Position numbers and translations under genes: made by a program. Shown one piece after another: positions 17,244 through 26,637 of a stretch of 35,646 nt of DNA. Location of the stretch: positions 1 to 35,646 of the forward strand of contig NZ_JAGUCO010000035.1 in assembly GCF_018271995.1 (NCBI RefSeq), in the 5' to 3' direction. The DNA comes from Carboxylicivirga linearis (GTDB lineage: Bacteria > Bacteroidota > Bacteroidia > Bacteroidales > Marinilabiliaceae). The notes beneath the pieces were generated by a model, which was not told the origin of the DNA, searched no databases, and saw only the letters and a list, made by a program, of their open reading frames with translations. Numbering within the stretch: the first letter of the stretch is position 1; each line of letters begins with the position of its first letter.

Positions 17244-19294
17244 GGTTTATTTATATATTCCCAAAGAATCTTAATTTGATGTTCTGATAACGGATAGGCT
17301 ATTTTTAATTCGTCAACAGAAACCGCAACGTTTAAGGCTTTTAATAATGAAAATCCTCTTAGAGCAGAAAGATAATTGTTGTTAGCCACAGAACTTTTTT
17401 GAATATTTAATTCTTGTTTAATGTGAATAGGTAATGCTGAAAGTTGGGTGGGAACAGGATCTGTAGAGCTCTTTATGGTTACAACTGCAGTATCGCCATT
17501 AATAATGATTTCAGCTTTGGCAAAGCGTTGTTCACCTAAATGGGTAGTTGGAAGTGAATGTTCTCTCTTTCTGTTTTTATATCTTTTAGGACTATCGGAT
17601 TTTAGTATCAATGGTTGAACTTTTAATTGAACCATAACAGTATTCAATGAATCCCATTGAATGTTTAATGAATCATCGGGTTCAATAGTAAATTCATCAG
17701 GATGGAAATAATGAGTGAAAAGAAGGGTGTCATTTTTGGTAATGTTAACTTCTTTTGATTCTATATTGGGTGCTGTTACATTATTAACCAATAATTGTAC
17801 TTCGTCGCGTTGCTCACCTTGTAAACTATAAGAAGCCGATAATAAATCTATTTTAACTTCCTGCGTTTTAATGGAATCAGGAAACACCAGATCCTGAGTT
17901 CTACTATTAAACCAAACTCCATCGGAATAGGTGTATATATCATCCTTTTTTGTCCAATTCTGCGGATTAGGGCCTAAGGAGGCTTCCATCTTCTCAACTT
18001 TAAGCCTGGCGTTATCCAATTTTTTATATTCAGCAGTAAGTTTATCCTCCAGGTTCTTAATGCGTTTTTCTTTATTGGTAAGGTTGGTAAGGTTACTTTC
18101 AATTAAGTTGCGACGATAATTAATAGCTGCTTCCGGCAAAGGTGTTAATTCTTTCAGACTGTCAATCTCCAGCCCAAGAGTCTCCAGTTTGGTTTCAATT
18201 TCTTGTTTAGTTTGATATTCCTTGTCTAATATGGTTAACAGAGAACTCTCAGCCTGTATCTTTTTCATAGGCTCATCAATTAACTTCTCACGTGTTTGAT
18301 TGATGCGGTCGATAAATGAAATTCCTTCTCCCTGTGACGGATCTGGTGATAATTCCATTGAATGGAAATCAGAAAAAAGATGATAGCTTTTATTATTGGA
18401 TGTTACTACCACCAAAGGTTTAAAAGATGAATTTAATCCCCATAAAGAGAAATGAAAAGCCTTTCCGTCTTCTTTACTGAGCTGTATAATTCCACTTCGC
18501 ATATCTTTGGGTTTCACTTCATCGTTGTGCGATCGGAGCTCGTAAGTGAATAAACCAATGGCTTTACCATACCATGGTTTATCTATCTCTTCGGGATGAG
18601 GTTCTGCTTCGTATAATAATCCGGCGGTACCACTTCCTTCACCTGCGGCAGGCATCAACAAATGATTGTATTGTTTATGGGGATTTATGCGATGAAAGAA
18701 ATCTTTACTTCGGTTACTAATGATTTGGTTAATATTGACTCGCCATTGATTCATTATTCGTTCCTGTTCTTTGGCTTTCAACTTTAAATTGTTTAGTTGT
18801 TGTAGCTTTATTTTTAAGGGTAACGACGGATGAATGACAACAAACAATACCTTGTCTTTCTTTTTCTCTTTTATCTTAGCAGGTAATTTGTTTTGAAGCG
18901 CTTTTTTTAATATCAGATATAAACTATCTGATGTATTCTTTGTATTGACAATGGCTTTTAATTGTTCATTCAGTTCGTAGATAGCAAGTAGGGTAGAAGC
19001 TTCTGCAATCAATCCGGGCGCTGCTTTACTAATATTTTTCCATTTAATGAGTAAAGAATCAGGATTGTTTATTTGGTAATATTCAATGGCATTATAATCG
19101 ATATATGACTTATATTTAGATGTTTGTCTAAAAGGTTCTTTATCAAAAATAAAACAGCTTTGAAGATTACGATTCAGTACAGGAGTTTTCTGTACAATGT
19201 GATAGAGATATGCTTTTTGTTGGGCAGTAAATGACTGAGCATTTATTGAGAAGAAAATCAGATGTAAGGTTACTAATAAAATTAGGCGGCGCAT
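17240..19294 (-). CDS. Large exported coiled-coil protein, function unknown
   Basis: This 684-residue protein begins with a signal peptide (cleavage after SINAQ, about 20). Next comes a mixed region, including a Lys-rich stretch at 137-180 and a Gly-rich AAGEGSGTAG at 216-225. A long predicted coiled coil follows at about 328-440, rich in Glu, Lys, Leu and heptads. The rest is beta-rich with repeated hydrophobic/charged strands. I recognise no known domain or catalytic motif. It would be periplasmic or cell-surface; no T9SS sorting domain or membrane anchor is visible at the C-terminus. It is a single gene, convergent with oxyR. Confidence 0.75.
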   Translation of the reverse strand: MRRLILLVTLHLIFFSINAQSFTAQQKAYLYHIVQKTPVLNRNLQSCFIFDKEPFRQTSKYKSYIDYNAIEYYQINNPDSLLIKWKNISKAAPGLIAEASTLLAIYELNEQLKAIVNTKNTSDSLYLILKKALQNKLPAKIKEKKKDKVLFVVIHPSLPLKIKLQQLNNLKLKAKEQERIMNQWRVNINQIISNRSKDFFHRINPHKQYNHLLMPAAGEGSGTAGLLYEAEPHPEEIDKPWYGKAIGLFTYELRSHNDEVKPKDMRSGIIQLSKEDGKAFHFSLWGLNSSFKPLVVVTSNNKSYHLFSDFHSMELSPDPSQGEGISFIDRINQTREKLIDEPMKKIQAESSLLTILDKEYQTKQEIETKLETLGLEIDSLKELTPLPEAAINYRRNLIESNLTNLTNKEKRIKNLEDKLTAEYKKLDNARLKVEKMEASLGPNPQNWTKKDDIYTYSDGVWFNSRTQDLVFPDSIKTQEVKIDLLSASYSLQGEQRDEVQLLVNNVTAPNIESKEVNITKNDTLLFTHYFHPDEFTIEPDDSLNIQWDSLNTVMVQLKVQPLILKSDSPKRYKNRKREHSLPTTHLGEQRFAKAEIIINGDTAVVTIKSSTDPVPTQLSALPIHIKQELNIQKSSVANNNYLSALRGFSLLKALNVAVSVDELKIAYPLSEHQIKILWEYINKP

Positions 19295-19365
19295 TGGTTT
19301 TGCTGTTTGACTCGTGAAGATAATAAATCAAATAAGTCATTCAAATCGTTATGTTTATCCATCAT

Positions 19366-19395
19366 CAAAAAAAGCCCCTTGATGCAAGAGGCTTT
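19366..19395 (-). terminator. Rho-independent terminator of ldhA
   Basis: On the minus strand AAAGCCTCTTG (19395-19385) pairs with CAAGGGGCTTT (19381-19371), an 11-bp stem with one G-U pair and a 3-nt loop. A run of T follows (19373-19366). It sits 24 nt after the ldhA stop codon and separates it from the coiled-coil gene. Confidence 0.87.
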
Positions 19396-19418
19396 AAAAA
19401 TATTGAGTTGACTAATAT

Positions 19419-20450
19419 TTACTTTGAAGGTTCTTTGGGTAATACAATATTCGGACTTTTTCCATCGTTAAAAAACGATTTAACATTCTCGAAGGTAGTT
19501 TCAGCAATATTCATGGTTGCTTCTTTGGTAAAGAATGCCTGATGGGCTGTAATTAATACATTAGGAAAGGTTTGTAAACGTACAAATTTATCATCCTGTA
19601 TTACAGACTCTGAATGATCTTCAAAAAACAATTCTTCTTCCTCTTCGTACACATCCAGACCTAAATACCCCACTTTTCCTTTCTTCAGTCCGGCAATAAC
19701 GGCTTCTGTATCAATTAGCGGACCACGACTGGTATTAATTATCATTACTCCGGTCTTCATGGCTGCTATGGCATATTCGTTAATCATATGAAAGGTTTCG
19801 TAGGTTAACGGGCAATGCAACGAAATAACATCACTCTGCTTGTAGATATCTTGCAGTTCAACATACTTTAAACCATCCTTTTGAAGTTTTTCGTTTGGAA
19901 ATTTATCGTAGGCTATAACATTGCAACCAAATCCTTTAACCAGATTAATAAATATCTCACCAATTTTACCTGTTCCAATGATACCTACTGTTTTACCGTG
20001 CAAGTCAAAACCCAATAAACCATCCAGTGCAAAATTACCATCGCGTACTCTGGTGTATGCTTTATGGAATTTTCTGTTTAGACTTAATATCAATCCCAAG
20101 GTGTGTTCGGCAATGGCATAAGGTGAATAAGCCGGAACTCTTACCACATTCATATCGTGCTGTTGTGCCGCTTCAATGTCAACATTATTGAAACCTGCAC
20201 ATCGCAGAGCCACCTGTCTAACGCCGTTTTCCTTCAGTCCTTTAATGATTTCTTCATCAATGGTGTCATTCACAAACACACACACTACATCAAAACCTTT
20301 AGTTAGTGGTATGGTTTTGTTATATAGGCGGGCTTCGAAGTAAGTAATTTCGTATTTATATTTAATGTTAAGTTCGTTAAAAGAATCAACTACCCACTTT
20401 CGACTGCTGAAAACAGCCATTTTTATTTTTTTTGTTTGTGTATTCTCCAT
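19419..20450 (-). CDS. ldhA: Fermentative D-lactate dehydrogenase
   Basis: It reduces pyruvate to D-lactate with NADH and restores NAD in fermentation. This 343-residue protein aligns closely with E. coli LdhA: CVFVND, ALRCAGFNNVD (81-91), RVPAYSPYAIAEH (104-116), the NAD-binding GTGKIG at 159-164, SLHCPLT, and NTSRGPLID. The catalytic Arg242, Glu271 and His303 match E. coli Arg235, Glu264 and His296, each shifted by 7. It lies 54 nt downstream of the antiporter gene and may share its transcript. A strong terminator follows. Confidence 0.94.
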   Translation of the reverse strand: MENTQTKKIKMAVFSSRKWVVDSFNELNIKYKYEITYFEARLYNKTIPLTKGFDVVCVFVNDTIDEEIIKGLKENGVRQVALRCAGFNNVDIEAAQQHDMNVVRVPAYSPYAIAEHTLGLILSLNRKFHKAYTRVRDGNFALDGLLGFDLHGKTVGIIGTGKIGEIFINLVKGFGCNVIAYDKFPNEKLQKDGLKYVELQDIYKQSDVISLHCPLTYETFHMINEYAIAAMKTGVMIINTSRGPLIDTEAVIAGLKKGKVGYLGLDVYEEEEELFFEDHSESVIQDDKFVRLQTFPNVLITAHQAFFTKEATMNIAETTFENVKSFFNDGKSPNIVLPKEPSK

Positions 20451-20504
20451 GTGTCTTTCAATAATGAATATTTAATCTGTTGATGTAATAATTAATGGTT
20501 GAGG

Positions 20505-21716
20505 TTATTCAATCTCACCTGCTTTTTTTAATGAAATACGAGAGATCAGTGGTCCTGTTATTTCATGAATTAAGGCAGCGCCAATAACAACGCCAATAAT
20601 GGTGGATGCCATATCTTTGTATTCCGGCGATTTAGTTAATAGAATGGATAAGCCAATAACAATACCTCCTTGAGGAATTAATCCTCCAGCTGCATATTTC
20701 TTCACTTTCGGGTCTGTTTTCATAAGCGATGAACTGAAGAAGATTCCTCCGAATTTGCCTAGTGCTCTTGCGATAATATAAATGGCAATAATGGAAGCAC
20801 TTCCGGCAACAGATGAAAGTTGCAGATGTAATCCGGACAGTGAAAAGAATATTACAAAAATCAGCTCATCAGTATAGCGTTCAATCAACCTAAATATCTT
20901 GTTTGATAATGGATTAAAGTTGATGGTTACAGCTCCCAATGCCATGGTTGCTAATAAAGACTCGAATCCAAAATATTCCGATATGCCGTAAGTCAGCAAT
21001 ATCAAACCAAATGTTAAAACAATAAGCGATCCTTCGGTTTCTTTCTTTACTAATTGAACAATTCCGATAAACAGAATTCCAACCAAAGCACCTATTAGCA
21101 AGGCAAATCCAATGTCTATGCCCATTTCTATAAGCTTATGTCCAAGTTGAATATTGGTATTACCCAAAAAGTAGGGTGCAAAGGCAGCTACTAATGTGTA
21201 AATAATAATTCCAGCCAAATCATCGAATGCTGCAATTTGTAACATAGCGCTACTAACAGGCCCTTTGGCTTTATATTCGTGTATTACAGCAAGTGTTGCT
21301 GACGGATCGGTAGGAGCAGCTAACGAGGCCAATAACAAGCTTACAGCAATAATGATATAGAATGAAGTATAAAGATTAGTAAAAAAGTACAGCCAAACCA
21401 ACAGGAATATAAATACAGAGAAAAAGGCAAATAACGATTCACTAACGGTTAGCCATATAACTGATTTACCGGTTGCTTTCAGATTTCTGGCTGATAGGCT
21501 TCCGCCAATGGAAAAGGTTATGAATGACAAGGCCATGGTTAGTAAAGGATCTGTTTGACCAACAAAGTCGCTGTTCATAACGCCTGTCACATCAGGATTT
21601 AATAAGATGCCTGCCAGAATGTATCCTGATATTTTAGGTAATTTGATTTTTTCGGCTAATTCTCCCAGGATAAAACCTGTGAATATAAGTATGCCGATAC
21701 TTAGAATGATATTCAT
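20505..21716 (-). CDS. CPA2-type cation:proton antiporter
   Basis: This 403-residue inner-membrane protein has about 11-12 hydrophobic segments. It shows CPA2 hallmarks: an unwound helix with APTDPSAT (134-141), and an Asp-Asp pair, Asp165-Asp166 in AAFDDLAGI, which marks the electrogenic ion-binding site of NapA/NhaA-like exchangers. It probably swaps Na+ or K+ for protons. There is no C-terminal TrkA-N/RCK regulatory domain. It lies upstream of ldhA on the same strand; a link between proton balance and lactate fermentation is possible but unproven. Confidence 0.87.
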   Translation of the reverse strand: MNIILSIGILIFTGFILGELAEKIKLPKISGYILAGILLNPDVTGVMNSDFVGQTDPLLTMALSFITFSIGGSLSARNLKATGKSVIWLTVSESLFAFFSVFIFLLVWLYFFTNLYTSFYIIIAVSLLLASLAAPTDPSATLAVIHEYKAKGPVSSAMLQIAAFDDLAGIIIYTLVAAFAPYFLGNTNIQLGHKLIEMGIDIGFALLIGALVGILFIGIVQLVKKETEGSLIVLTFGLILLTYGISEYFGFESLLATMALGAVTINFNPLSNKIFRLIERYTDELIFVIFFSLSGLHLQLSSVAGSASIIAIYIIARALGKFGGIFFSSSLMKTDPKVKKYAAGGLIPQGGIVIGLSILLTKSPEYKDMASTIIGVVIGAALIHEITGPLISRISLKKAGEIE

Positions 21717-21914
21717 AAGCTCTGAGTTTTCTTCATTAAATGCGATAAGGTTGTTTTATCTCCAAATTGTAATTAGAAGTTGGTAGGCTTCTAACATCGA
21801 TTGTCAATAAAGGAGTATCAAATTTATATTGCTTCAGAGACTTGGCAAATTTAATTCTGTTAAAGTTTCTTTAAAGAAGATGGATAAATGTAAAGGAAAA
21901 TGGATGCTAATGAA

Positions 21915-22541
21915 TTAATCATTAATACCTTTTCCTTTTAATATTTTCGGAATATATTTTTCAACTCTTGCTTTGCGGGTTTTTGATTGTTTGGCTTTTG
22001 AAAAATACCAGAGATAAGCTTTTTGTCTTCCGGGTGTTAAAGCTTCAAAAGCTATTTTTAATGGAGGAAACTCATTTAGTTTTAACTGAAACTCTTCAGG
22101 AATACTAATTTCTAACGGTTGGTAATTAATTTTTAATCCTGCTTTTTCTACCTCAATAGCTTCAAAAATAGTGGCTCTGATAATGTCTTCTATCTTTAGT
22201 ATTTGAGCAATGTTTGTAAAACGAAACTGACGAATGGCCTGAGAATTCTCGCCGGGTGAAATCAATAGTTGATGAGAGTTAGATAATAAACTGCCTTTGA
22301 AGAAACTGATACAGCAATGGTGTTTAAATGCGATAACCATCAGAATATTCTTTTTCTGAGATGTATAACATGGCATACTCCATTTATAGTCTTCGGTTAA
22401 ACCACAGCTCAATACAATGGCACGTAATTGGTTTAGTTCTTTATGCCAGGTATGTACTTTACAATCAGGTGTGCCACCTTTAGGGCAACGCATACAACCC
22501 TCCATAAGGTACTGATCAACTTTTGGATTTAAACCGTTCAT
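21915..22541 (-). CDS. YdeI/OmpD-associated-like protein with DUF1801 domain
   Basis: This 208-residue soluble protein has a DUF1801 (YdhG-like) domain at about 35-130 (LTEDYKWSMPCYTSQKKNILMVIAFKHHCCISFFKG) and a C-terminal YdeI/OmdA helix pair (EALTPGRQKAYLWYFSKAKQSKTRKARVEKYIPKI). An N-terminal cysteine cluster, CMRCPKGGTPDC (16-27), could bind metal. The biochemical function of the family is not settled; some members are linked to bacteriocin protection. It is a single gene, 45 nt before the barrel gene on the same strand. Confidence 0.8.
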   Translation of the reverse strand: MNGLNPKVDQYLMEGCMRCPKGGTPDCKVHTWHKELNQLRAIVLSCGLTEDYKWSMPCYTSQKKNILMVIAFKHHCCISFFKGSLLSNSHQLLISPGENSQAIRQFRFTNIAQILKIEDIIRATIFEAIEVEKAGLKINYQPLEISIPEEFQLKLNEFPPLKIAFEALTPGRQKAYLWYFSKAKQSKTRKARVEKYIPKILKGKGIND

Positions 22542-22586
22542 AGAGTAGTTGATTTGCTATTTAACTTTTAATTCTGATGAATTGTA

Positions 22587-23204
22587 CTAAAAAAAGTAGC
22601 TTGCACCAAAGCTAAACGAATCCATGGATAAATTGATTCCAAAATCATCACTACTATCTTTGTTTTTATTTTCTCCGGTATATGTTTCGGTTTTTGTATT
22701 AGAATAATATATTTTTCCAAAAGTGGTTTTTAACGCCCAATGGTTATTAAGAAAATAACTAATACCTGGTTGACCGGAAATACCTATTGTTGAAGAATTA
22801 AATTCGTTGTCATTAAAATCTGTCTCTTTACCAAATCCAAATGATAAAGTAATATTGGAAGTAAAGTAGAAGTTTTCAGATATTTTATAATAATGCGAGA
22901 AATAAGGGTTGATAGAGAATGAGTTGGAGTTGGCTTCTTGATCATCCAGAACCTTCATTTTTGTATTCTGATAAGCCAAACCAATACCTAATAAGGATGT
23001 TTCATTAATAAATCGACCAAATTTAGGTTGAATACGAAAAGTGTTTGTCTTGGATTCTACATTTTCAGCAATGTAATCGATCCATGTTAGTGAGGAGTTT
23101 GAACTATAGCTTAAATTTCCTTCCAATACATAAAGACTTTCATTTATTTGAGCCTTTAAGAGTATTGGTAGTAATAAAAATATTACGCTTATTATTTTAT
23201 TCAT
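22587..23204 (-). CDS. Outer-membrane beta-barrel protein, paralogue of the gene at 30738
   Basis: This 205-residue protein has a signal peptide ending near LLKAQ and then alternating beta-strands to a C-terminal Phe-Phe, the sign of a small outer-membrane barrel. It is clearly related to the protein at 30738-31370: shared segments include FSINPYF / FSFNPYF, PGISYFL, WALKT.FG, and the ending SFS.G..YFF / SFSLGVGYYF. Ligand and role are unknown. Having two copies 8 kb apart in the same accessory block points to local duplication. Confidence 0.78.
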   Translation of the reverse strand: MNKIISVIFLLLPILLKAQINESLYVLEGNLSYSSNSSLTWIDYIAENVESKTNTFRIQPKFGRFINETSLLGIGLAYQNTKMKVLDDQEANSNSFSINPYFSHYYKISENFYFTSNITLSFGFGKETDFNDNEFNSSTIGISGQPGISYFLNNHWALKTTFGKIYYSNTKTETYTGENKNKDSSDDFGINLSMDSFSFGASYFF

Positions 23205-23288
23205 TTGATTTGAATTTATTTTTTACCCTTAAACTATTGGATTTTGCTTGTGACTTAATAACAAAAATGATCTTTCAGATTGCTTTTA

Positions 23289-24431
23289 TCATATCCTACT
23301 TTTGTTGTTACTTATTGAATAGTTTAATTTATTTTGTGTGTTTTCATAAATACTAATCATCTCAGCAACTTCAATTCGCAATTGCATTATTTGTTTCCTC
23401 TGAATAGAATCTTTCGAGACTAAATTCTGAAAAATCGATTCGGCCTCATAAAATTCTATTCCGGCTGAGTTAAGTAATCTTCGCATTTTAGTCAAGTCAG
23501 ATTGAGTCTTGTATAAGCGATCCGGATGATTAGTATAATCTACATATGTATTATATTTTTCGATTGCTGTATTAAAAGATATTTGACCAAGCTTAAATTT
23601 ATTAAGTGTGACCTGTTCTCTGATTAAGTTATTTAATTTGCCATTCTTCATCATTCTCCTGGTTGTAGCATATAATTTATCAATTTCATTTAAACCTTCA
23701 AATACTTTAATAGAATCGTGATAATTGAAATTAGACATTAGCTCAAGTTTTGAATAATCATCCGAATAAAAATCATTGTTGTTGATTGGATTATTCAGAC
23801 ATTGCCATATTGGATCAAAAGGCATATGGTCTTTTATAAATAGAGCTGGTGAAACTAAAAACTTATCATTAAAGTAAGGGTTAAACATATTATTCCGAAT
23901 ATAACCAGCATCCCATGTTGCATCTATACAGAAGTAGGTTGAGTCTATGTGAACAACATTCCAGGCATGACTTAAATTAGATATTTCACCCTCTGAAGTT
24001 TTTGTATAGCCAAATACGGTATAACATTCTATTCCTGATGCTTTGCATAGTTGTTGTAATAAATCGGCATAATGCTGGCAGACTCCTTTTTTATTTTCGA
24101 TTGCTATATTGGCAGATTCTTCCGGTGAAGGAGATGCTGGAAGCTTAAGAAATACATCGTATGCAATGTTATGGGTAATCCAAATATACAATGCCCGGAG
24201 TTTTTCTTCGTCAGAATTATAGTTTCCAACCAGGTATTCCGAAATCTCTTTAACACCTGTTATTGTATCAGGGATAACTTTTGATTGAATATCTATGTAT
24301 AAGTAATCATTCTCAGGCTGTGCATTGTGTTTAATAAATACATACCCAATAAAAATTATACCCAATAAAAGGATAGTTTTAATTAGTTTATCAGTGCTTG
24401 TATTTTTTTTAGATAAGTGTGCCTGCTTCAT
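23289..24431 (-). CDS. Membrane-anchored transglutaminase-like protein
   Basis: This 380-residue protein has an N-terminal membrane anchor (about 17-34) and then a transglutaminase-like domain with the full papain-type triad: Cys118 in KKGVCQHYADLLQQLC, His155 in LSHAWNVV, and Asp170 in FCIDATWDAGY. The remaining 200 residues are helical, with a possible coiled coil near the end. The closest layout is the kyphoscoliosis-peptidase-like group. It would act outside the inner membrane as a protease or cross-linking enzyme; the substrate is unknown. Confidence 0.82.
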   Translation of the reverse strand: MKQAHLSKKNTSTDKLIKTILLLGIIFIGYVFIKHNAQPENDYLYIDIQSKVIPDTITGVKEISEYLVGNYNSDEEKLRALYIWITHNIAYDVFLKLPASPSPEESANIAIENKKGVCQHYADLLQQLCKASGIECYTVFGYTKTSEGEISNLSHAWNVVHIDSTYFCIDATWDAGYIRNNMFNPYFNDKFLVSPALFIKDHMPFDPIWQCLNNPINNNDFYSDDYSKLELMSNFNYHDSIKVFEGLNEIDKLYATTRRMMKNGKLNNLIREQVTLNKFKLGQISFNTAIEKYNTYVDYTNHPDRLYKTQSDLTKMRRLLNSAGIEFYEAESIFQNLVSKDSIQRKQIMQLRIEVAEMISIYENTQNKLNYSISNNKSRI

Positions 24432-24485
24432 TTGTATGATGATAGAATGAGTTTTTAATATTGAAAGATTCCTTTCTGATGTGAA

Positions 24486-24971
24486 TTAAAAACGTAAAGT
24501 AAGGCCCAATCCATTTTCATTCACCGATAATCGTAATTCCTTGTTATCCCAAAATGAACTTGTTTGTAAGCCATTGTTATAGGTGTCAACAGCTTGTTTG
24601 GCCTTTTTATTAAAACTCTTACTAATTGGAATAGATACAACTATTAATCCGGCACCTATGCCTGCCATTGTCCAGTTAGGCTCTCCACCGCCCAAGGCAG
24701 AACCTAATGGCCAGCCAACCATAAAACCTCCGGCAAATCCAACAATACTTGCCAAAGTATAACTCGACTGTGCTGATTTAATCTCCTGATAAGCTTGTGC
24801 ATTGGATTGCATGGTGTTAACCAAATCTTTTACTTTCAGCCTTTTTTCTCCCTGATAGAATTGATATCCTCCAAAAGTTTTTTCGATACGAATTGAATCT
24901 GCAGTGTTTTGTCCAATTGTGAATGTTATACCTGCCAACAATAAGACCATTAGTGTGAGTAGTTTTTTCAT
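24486..24971 (-). CDS. Exported protein with glycine-rich hydrophobic hairpin
   Basis: This 161-residue protein has a signal peptide (cleavage after TIGQ, about 21) and a charged region. Two Gly-rich hydrophobic segments follow (SIVGFAGGFMVGWPLGSALGG and MAGIGAGLIVVSIPI, about 74-112), then a tail ending in LGLTLRF. The terminal Phe and the Gly-zipper helices suggest an outer-envelope protein, but I recognise no family. It lies between the transglutaminase-like and T9SS-cargo genes, with gaps of 54 and 35 nt. Confidence 0.6.
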   Translation of the reverse strand: MKKLLTLMVLLLAGITFTIGQNTADSIRIEKTFGGYQFYQGEKRLKVKDLVNTMQSNAQAYQEIKSAQSSYTLASIVGFAGGFMVGWPLGSALGGGEPNWTMAGIGAGLIVVSIPISKSFNKKAKQAVDTYNNGLQTSSFWDNKELRLSVNENGLGLTLRF

Positions 24972-25006
24972 ATTTTTAAATTGAGTTATTTAATAGGTAT
25001 TTGATT

Positions 25007-25906
25007 TTAGTGAATTATCTTTTTAGATATCAAACCTTTATTGGTTTCAATACAGATTATTACAAGCCCTTTCGTTTTTAGTTGGATAGTGATTTCTTGC
25101 GAAGCATTAGTTGAAACAGTCTGAATTAAAATACCTTGAGAATTATATACTTTTATACTATTTATGATAAGGTTGTTTTTAGCCGTAATCTGTAAGCTAT
25201 TGTTATCATGAAAATATTGTAATGTTTCCTCAGTTGCGTTATTATTTATTGAAGTTATTAAATTATCACAATCAGAATAGTTTTCACTTATGTAAATGAG
25301 CTCATCATTCACAGTCAGGCAAACCAGGTTTTCTTCAACTCCACAGCAGTTTTCGCAAGTGGGTATTTCGGTATAATAAAATGGTTTTAACAGGCCGCCA
25401 CTACTTCCAATGCCTTCAATCCAATATTGTCCAATTGTCAGGTAGTCGTCGTTCTGAAATCGAATTCGTTTATGCTTTGTTCCGTTTATTTCAACTGAAT
25501 CAATTTCCTGAACATAAAAGGTAAGAGGATCTTCTAAATTGTACATTTGAATTGTAAAGCTTTCTGTAATTCCAAAGTCATAAAGAACAAACTCGTTCTG
25601 GAAAGTATTATTCTCCATTGGTTTGTAATAAACCAAACATGAATCCTGTCGAATGGCACCCATCGTTCCCCAGGAATCAGTGGTTATTACTTGATAAGTA
25701 GTATCGTTTAATACAGTATCGTTTTTAGCGTACAAACGATTATACTCCCTGTGATAATTTCTTATTTCGGGCATGAATTCATCCGCCCAACAGTTTACGG
25801 TTTCTGTTTTCCATACGCCTGTTTCTAGAGGAAGTTGATCTGAACTTTGCGCACATAAAGGCAAAGTCACAATTAGTAGGATAGAGGGTAATATTAATGT
25901 TTTCAT
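25007..25906 (-). CDS. Secreted protein with T9SS sorting domain
   Basis: This 299-residue protein has a signal peptide (cleavage near LCAQS, about 20). The body is beta-rich with a Cys cluster CENCC (about 188-192) and no recognised catalytic motif. The last 75 residues look like a type A T9SS C-terminal domain: NNLIINSIKVYNSQGILIQTV, KTKGLVIICIETNKGLISKKIIH. It would cross the outer membrane by the type IX system and be released or fixed to the surface. T9SS genes themselves are not in the window. Confidence 0.8.
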   Translation of the reverse strand: MKTLILPSILLIVTLPLCAQSSDQLPLETGVWKTETVNCWADEFMPEIRNYHREYNRLYAKNDTVLNDTTYQVITTDSWGTMGAIRQDSCLVYYKPMENNTFQNEFVLYDFGITESFTIQMYNLEDPLTFYVQEIDSVEINGTKHKRIRFQNDDYLTIGQYWIEGIGSSGGLLKPFYYTEIPTCENCCGVEENLVCLTVNDELIYISENYSDCDNLITSINNNATEETLQYFHDNNSLQITAKNNLIINSIKVYNSQGILIQTVSTNASQEITIQLKTKGLVIICIETNKGLISKKIIH

Positions 25907-25956
25907 TAGATTGGATTTGGTTCAATTAACATTAATAAATATACTAAAAATAAACT

Positions 25957-26517
25957 TTATAGTTTCTTGCGCATCACATAATAATCATCATATTCTTTTA
26001 TGATAGTAAAGTTGTTTTTGTGATAAAGTTGCAAGGGACCTCTGTAATGTCCTTCACACGAAAAGTCTCCTTTGCCCGGGTAAGCCTCTATATATTTATA
26101 GTTTTGCGAAGAGTAATCAGAGCTGATTTGATTGAGTATTTGTTGAGCTATCCCTTGTCTTCGGTACTCAGGATGAATTAGAAAACAAACAATGGAGCAA
26201 ATCTTATCTTCATTGGGATTAACCAAATCGTAGTATTTTAACAGACGTTGATATTGATTACGGTCATTGGTATTACACCATCCTACTGGTCGATTGTTTA
26301 AATAGGCAAGGTAACCAGTCATCTTACCTTCTTTTACAAAATCAATAACCGACTGTCGGTTCTTTTCTTTCTGCCATTCTTCTTTGGAGCCCGTAAAATG
26401 AAACGAAAAACAATAGCAAGCCGACCAATCGGGGTTTTCGTCGAACACCATATTATCGAAAAACCAAAGGTAATCATCTAAAGTTTCAATGGTTAAGGGT
26501 TTGATTTGGATGTTCAT
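25957..26517 (-). CDS. GNAT-family N-acetyltransferase
   Basis: This 186-residue protein has a GNAT fold. The acetyl-CoA-binding motif A is IHPEYRRQGIAQQIL (114-128), with the R-R-Q-G-I-A pyrophosphate loop at 119-124. Upstream strands GYLAYLNNRPVGWCN and the C-terminal LYHKNNFTIIKEYDDYYVMRKKL are typical. A conserved Cys pair, WSACYC (31-36), lies near the N-terminus. The substrate is unknown. It stands 50 nt before the T9SS-cargo gene. Confidence 0.87.
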   Translation of the reverse strand: MNIQIKPLTIETLDDYLWFFDNMVFDENPDWSACYCFSFHFTGSKEEWQKEKNRQSVIDFVKEGKMTGYLAYLNNRPVGWCNTNDRNQYQRLLKYYDLVNPNEDKICSIVCFLIHPEYRRQGIAQQILNQISSDYSSQNYKYIEAYPGKGDFSCEGHYRGPLQLYHKNNFTIIKEYDDYYVMRKKL

Positions 26518-26637
26518 ACTCTATGGTAAATAATGCTATTCAAGAGTTCATATTAATATACTATTACTGAGGGAATCCGTTTTTGAACCCCCTCGTTGAT
26601 CCGCTTTAATATTAAAAACTATTACTGGTAAAGCTTA

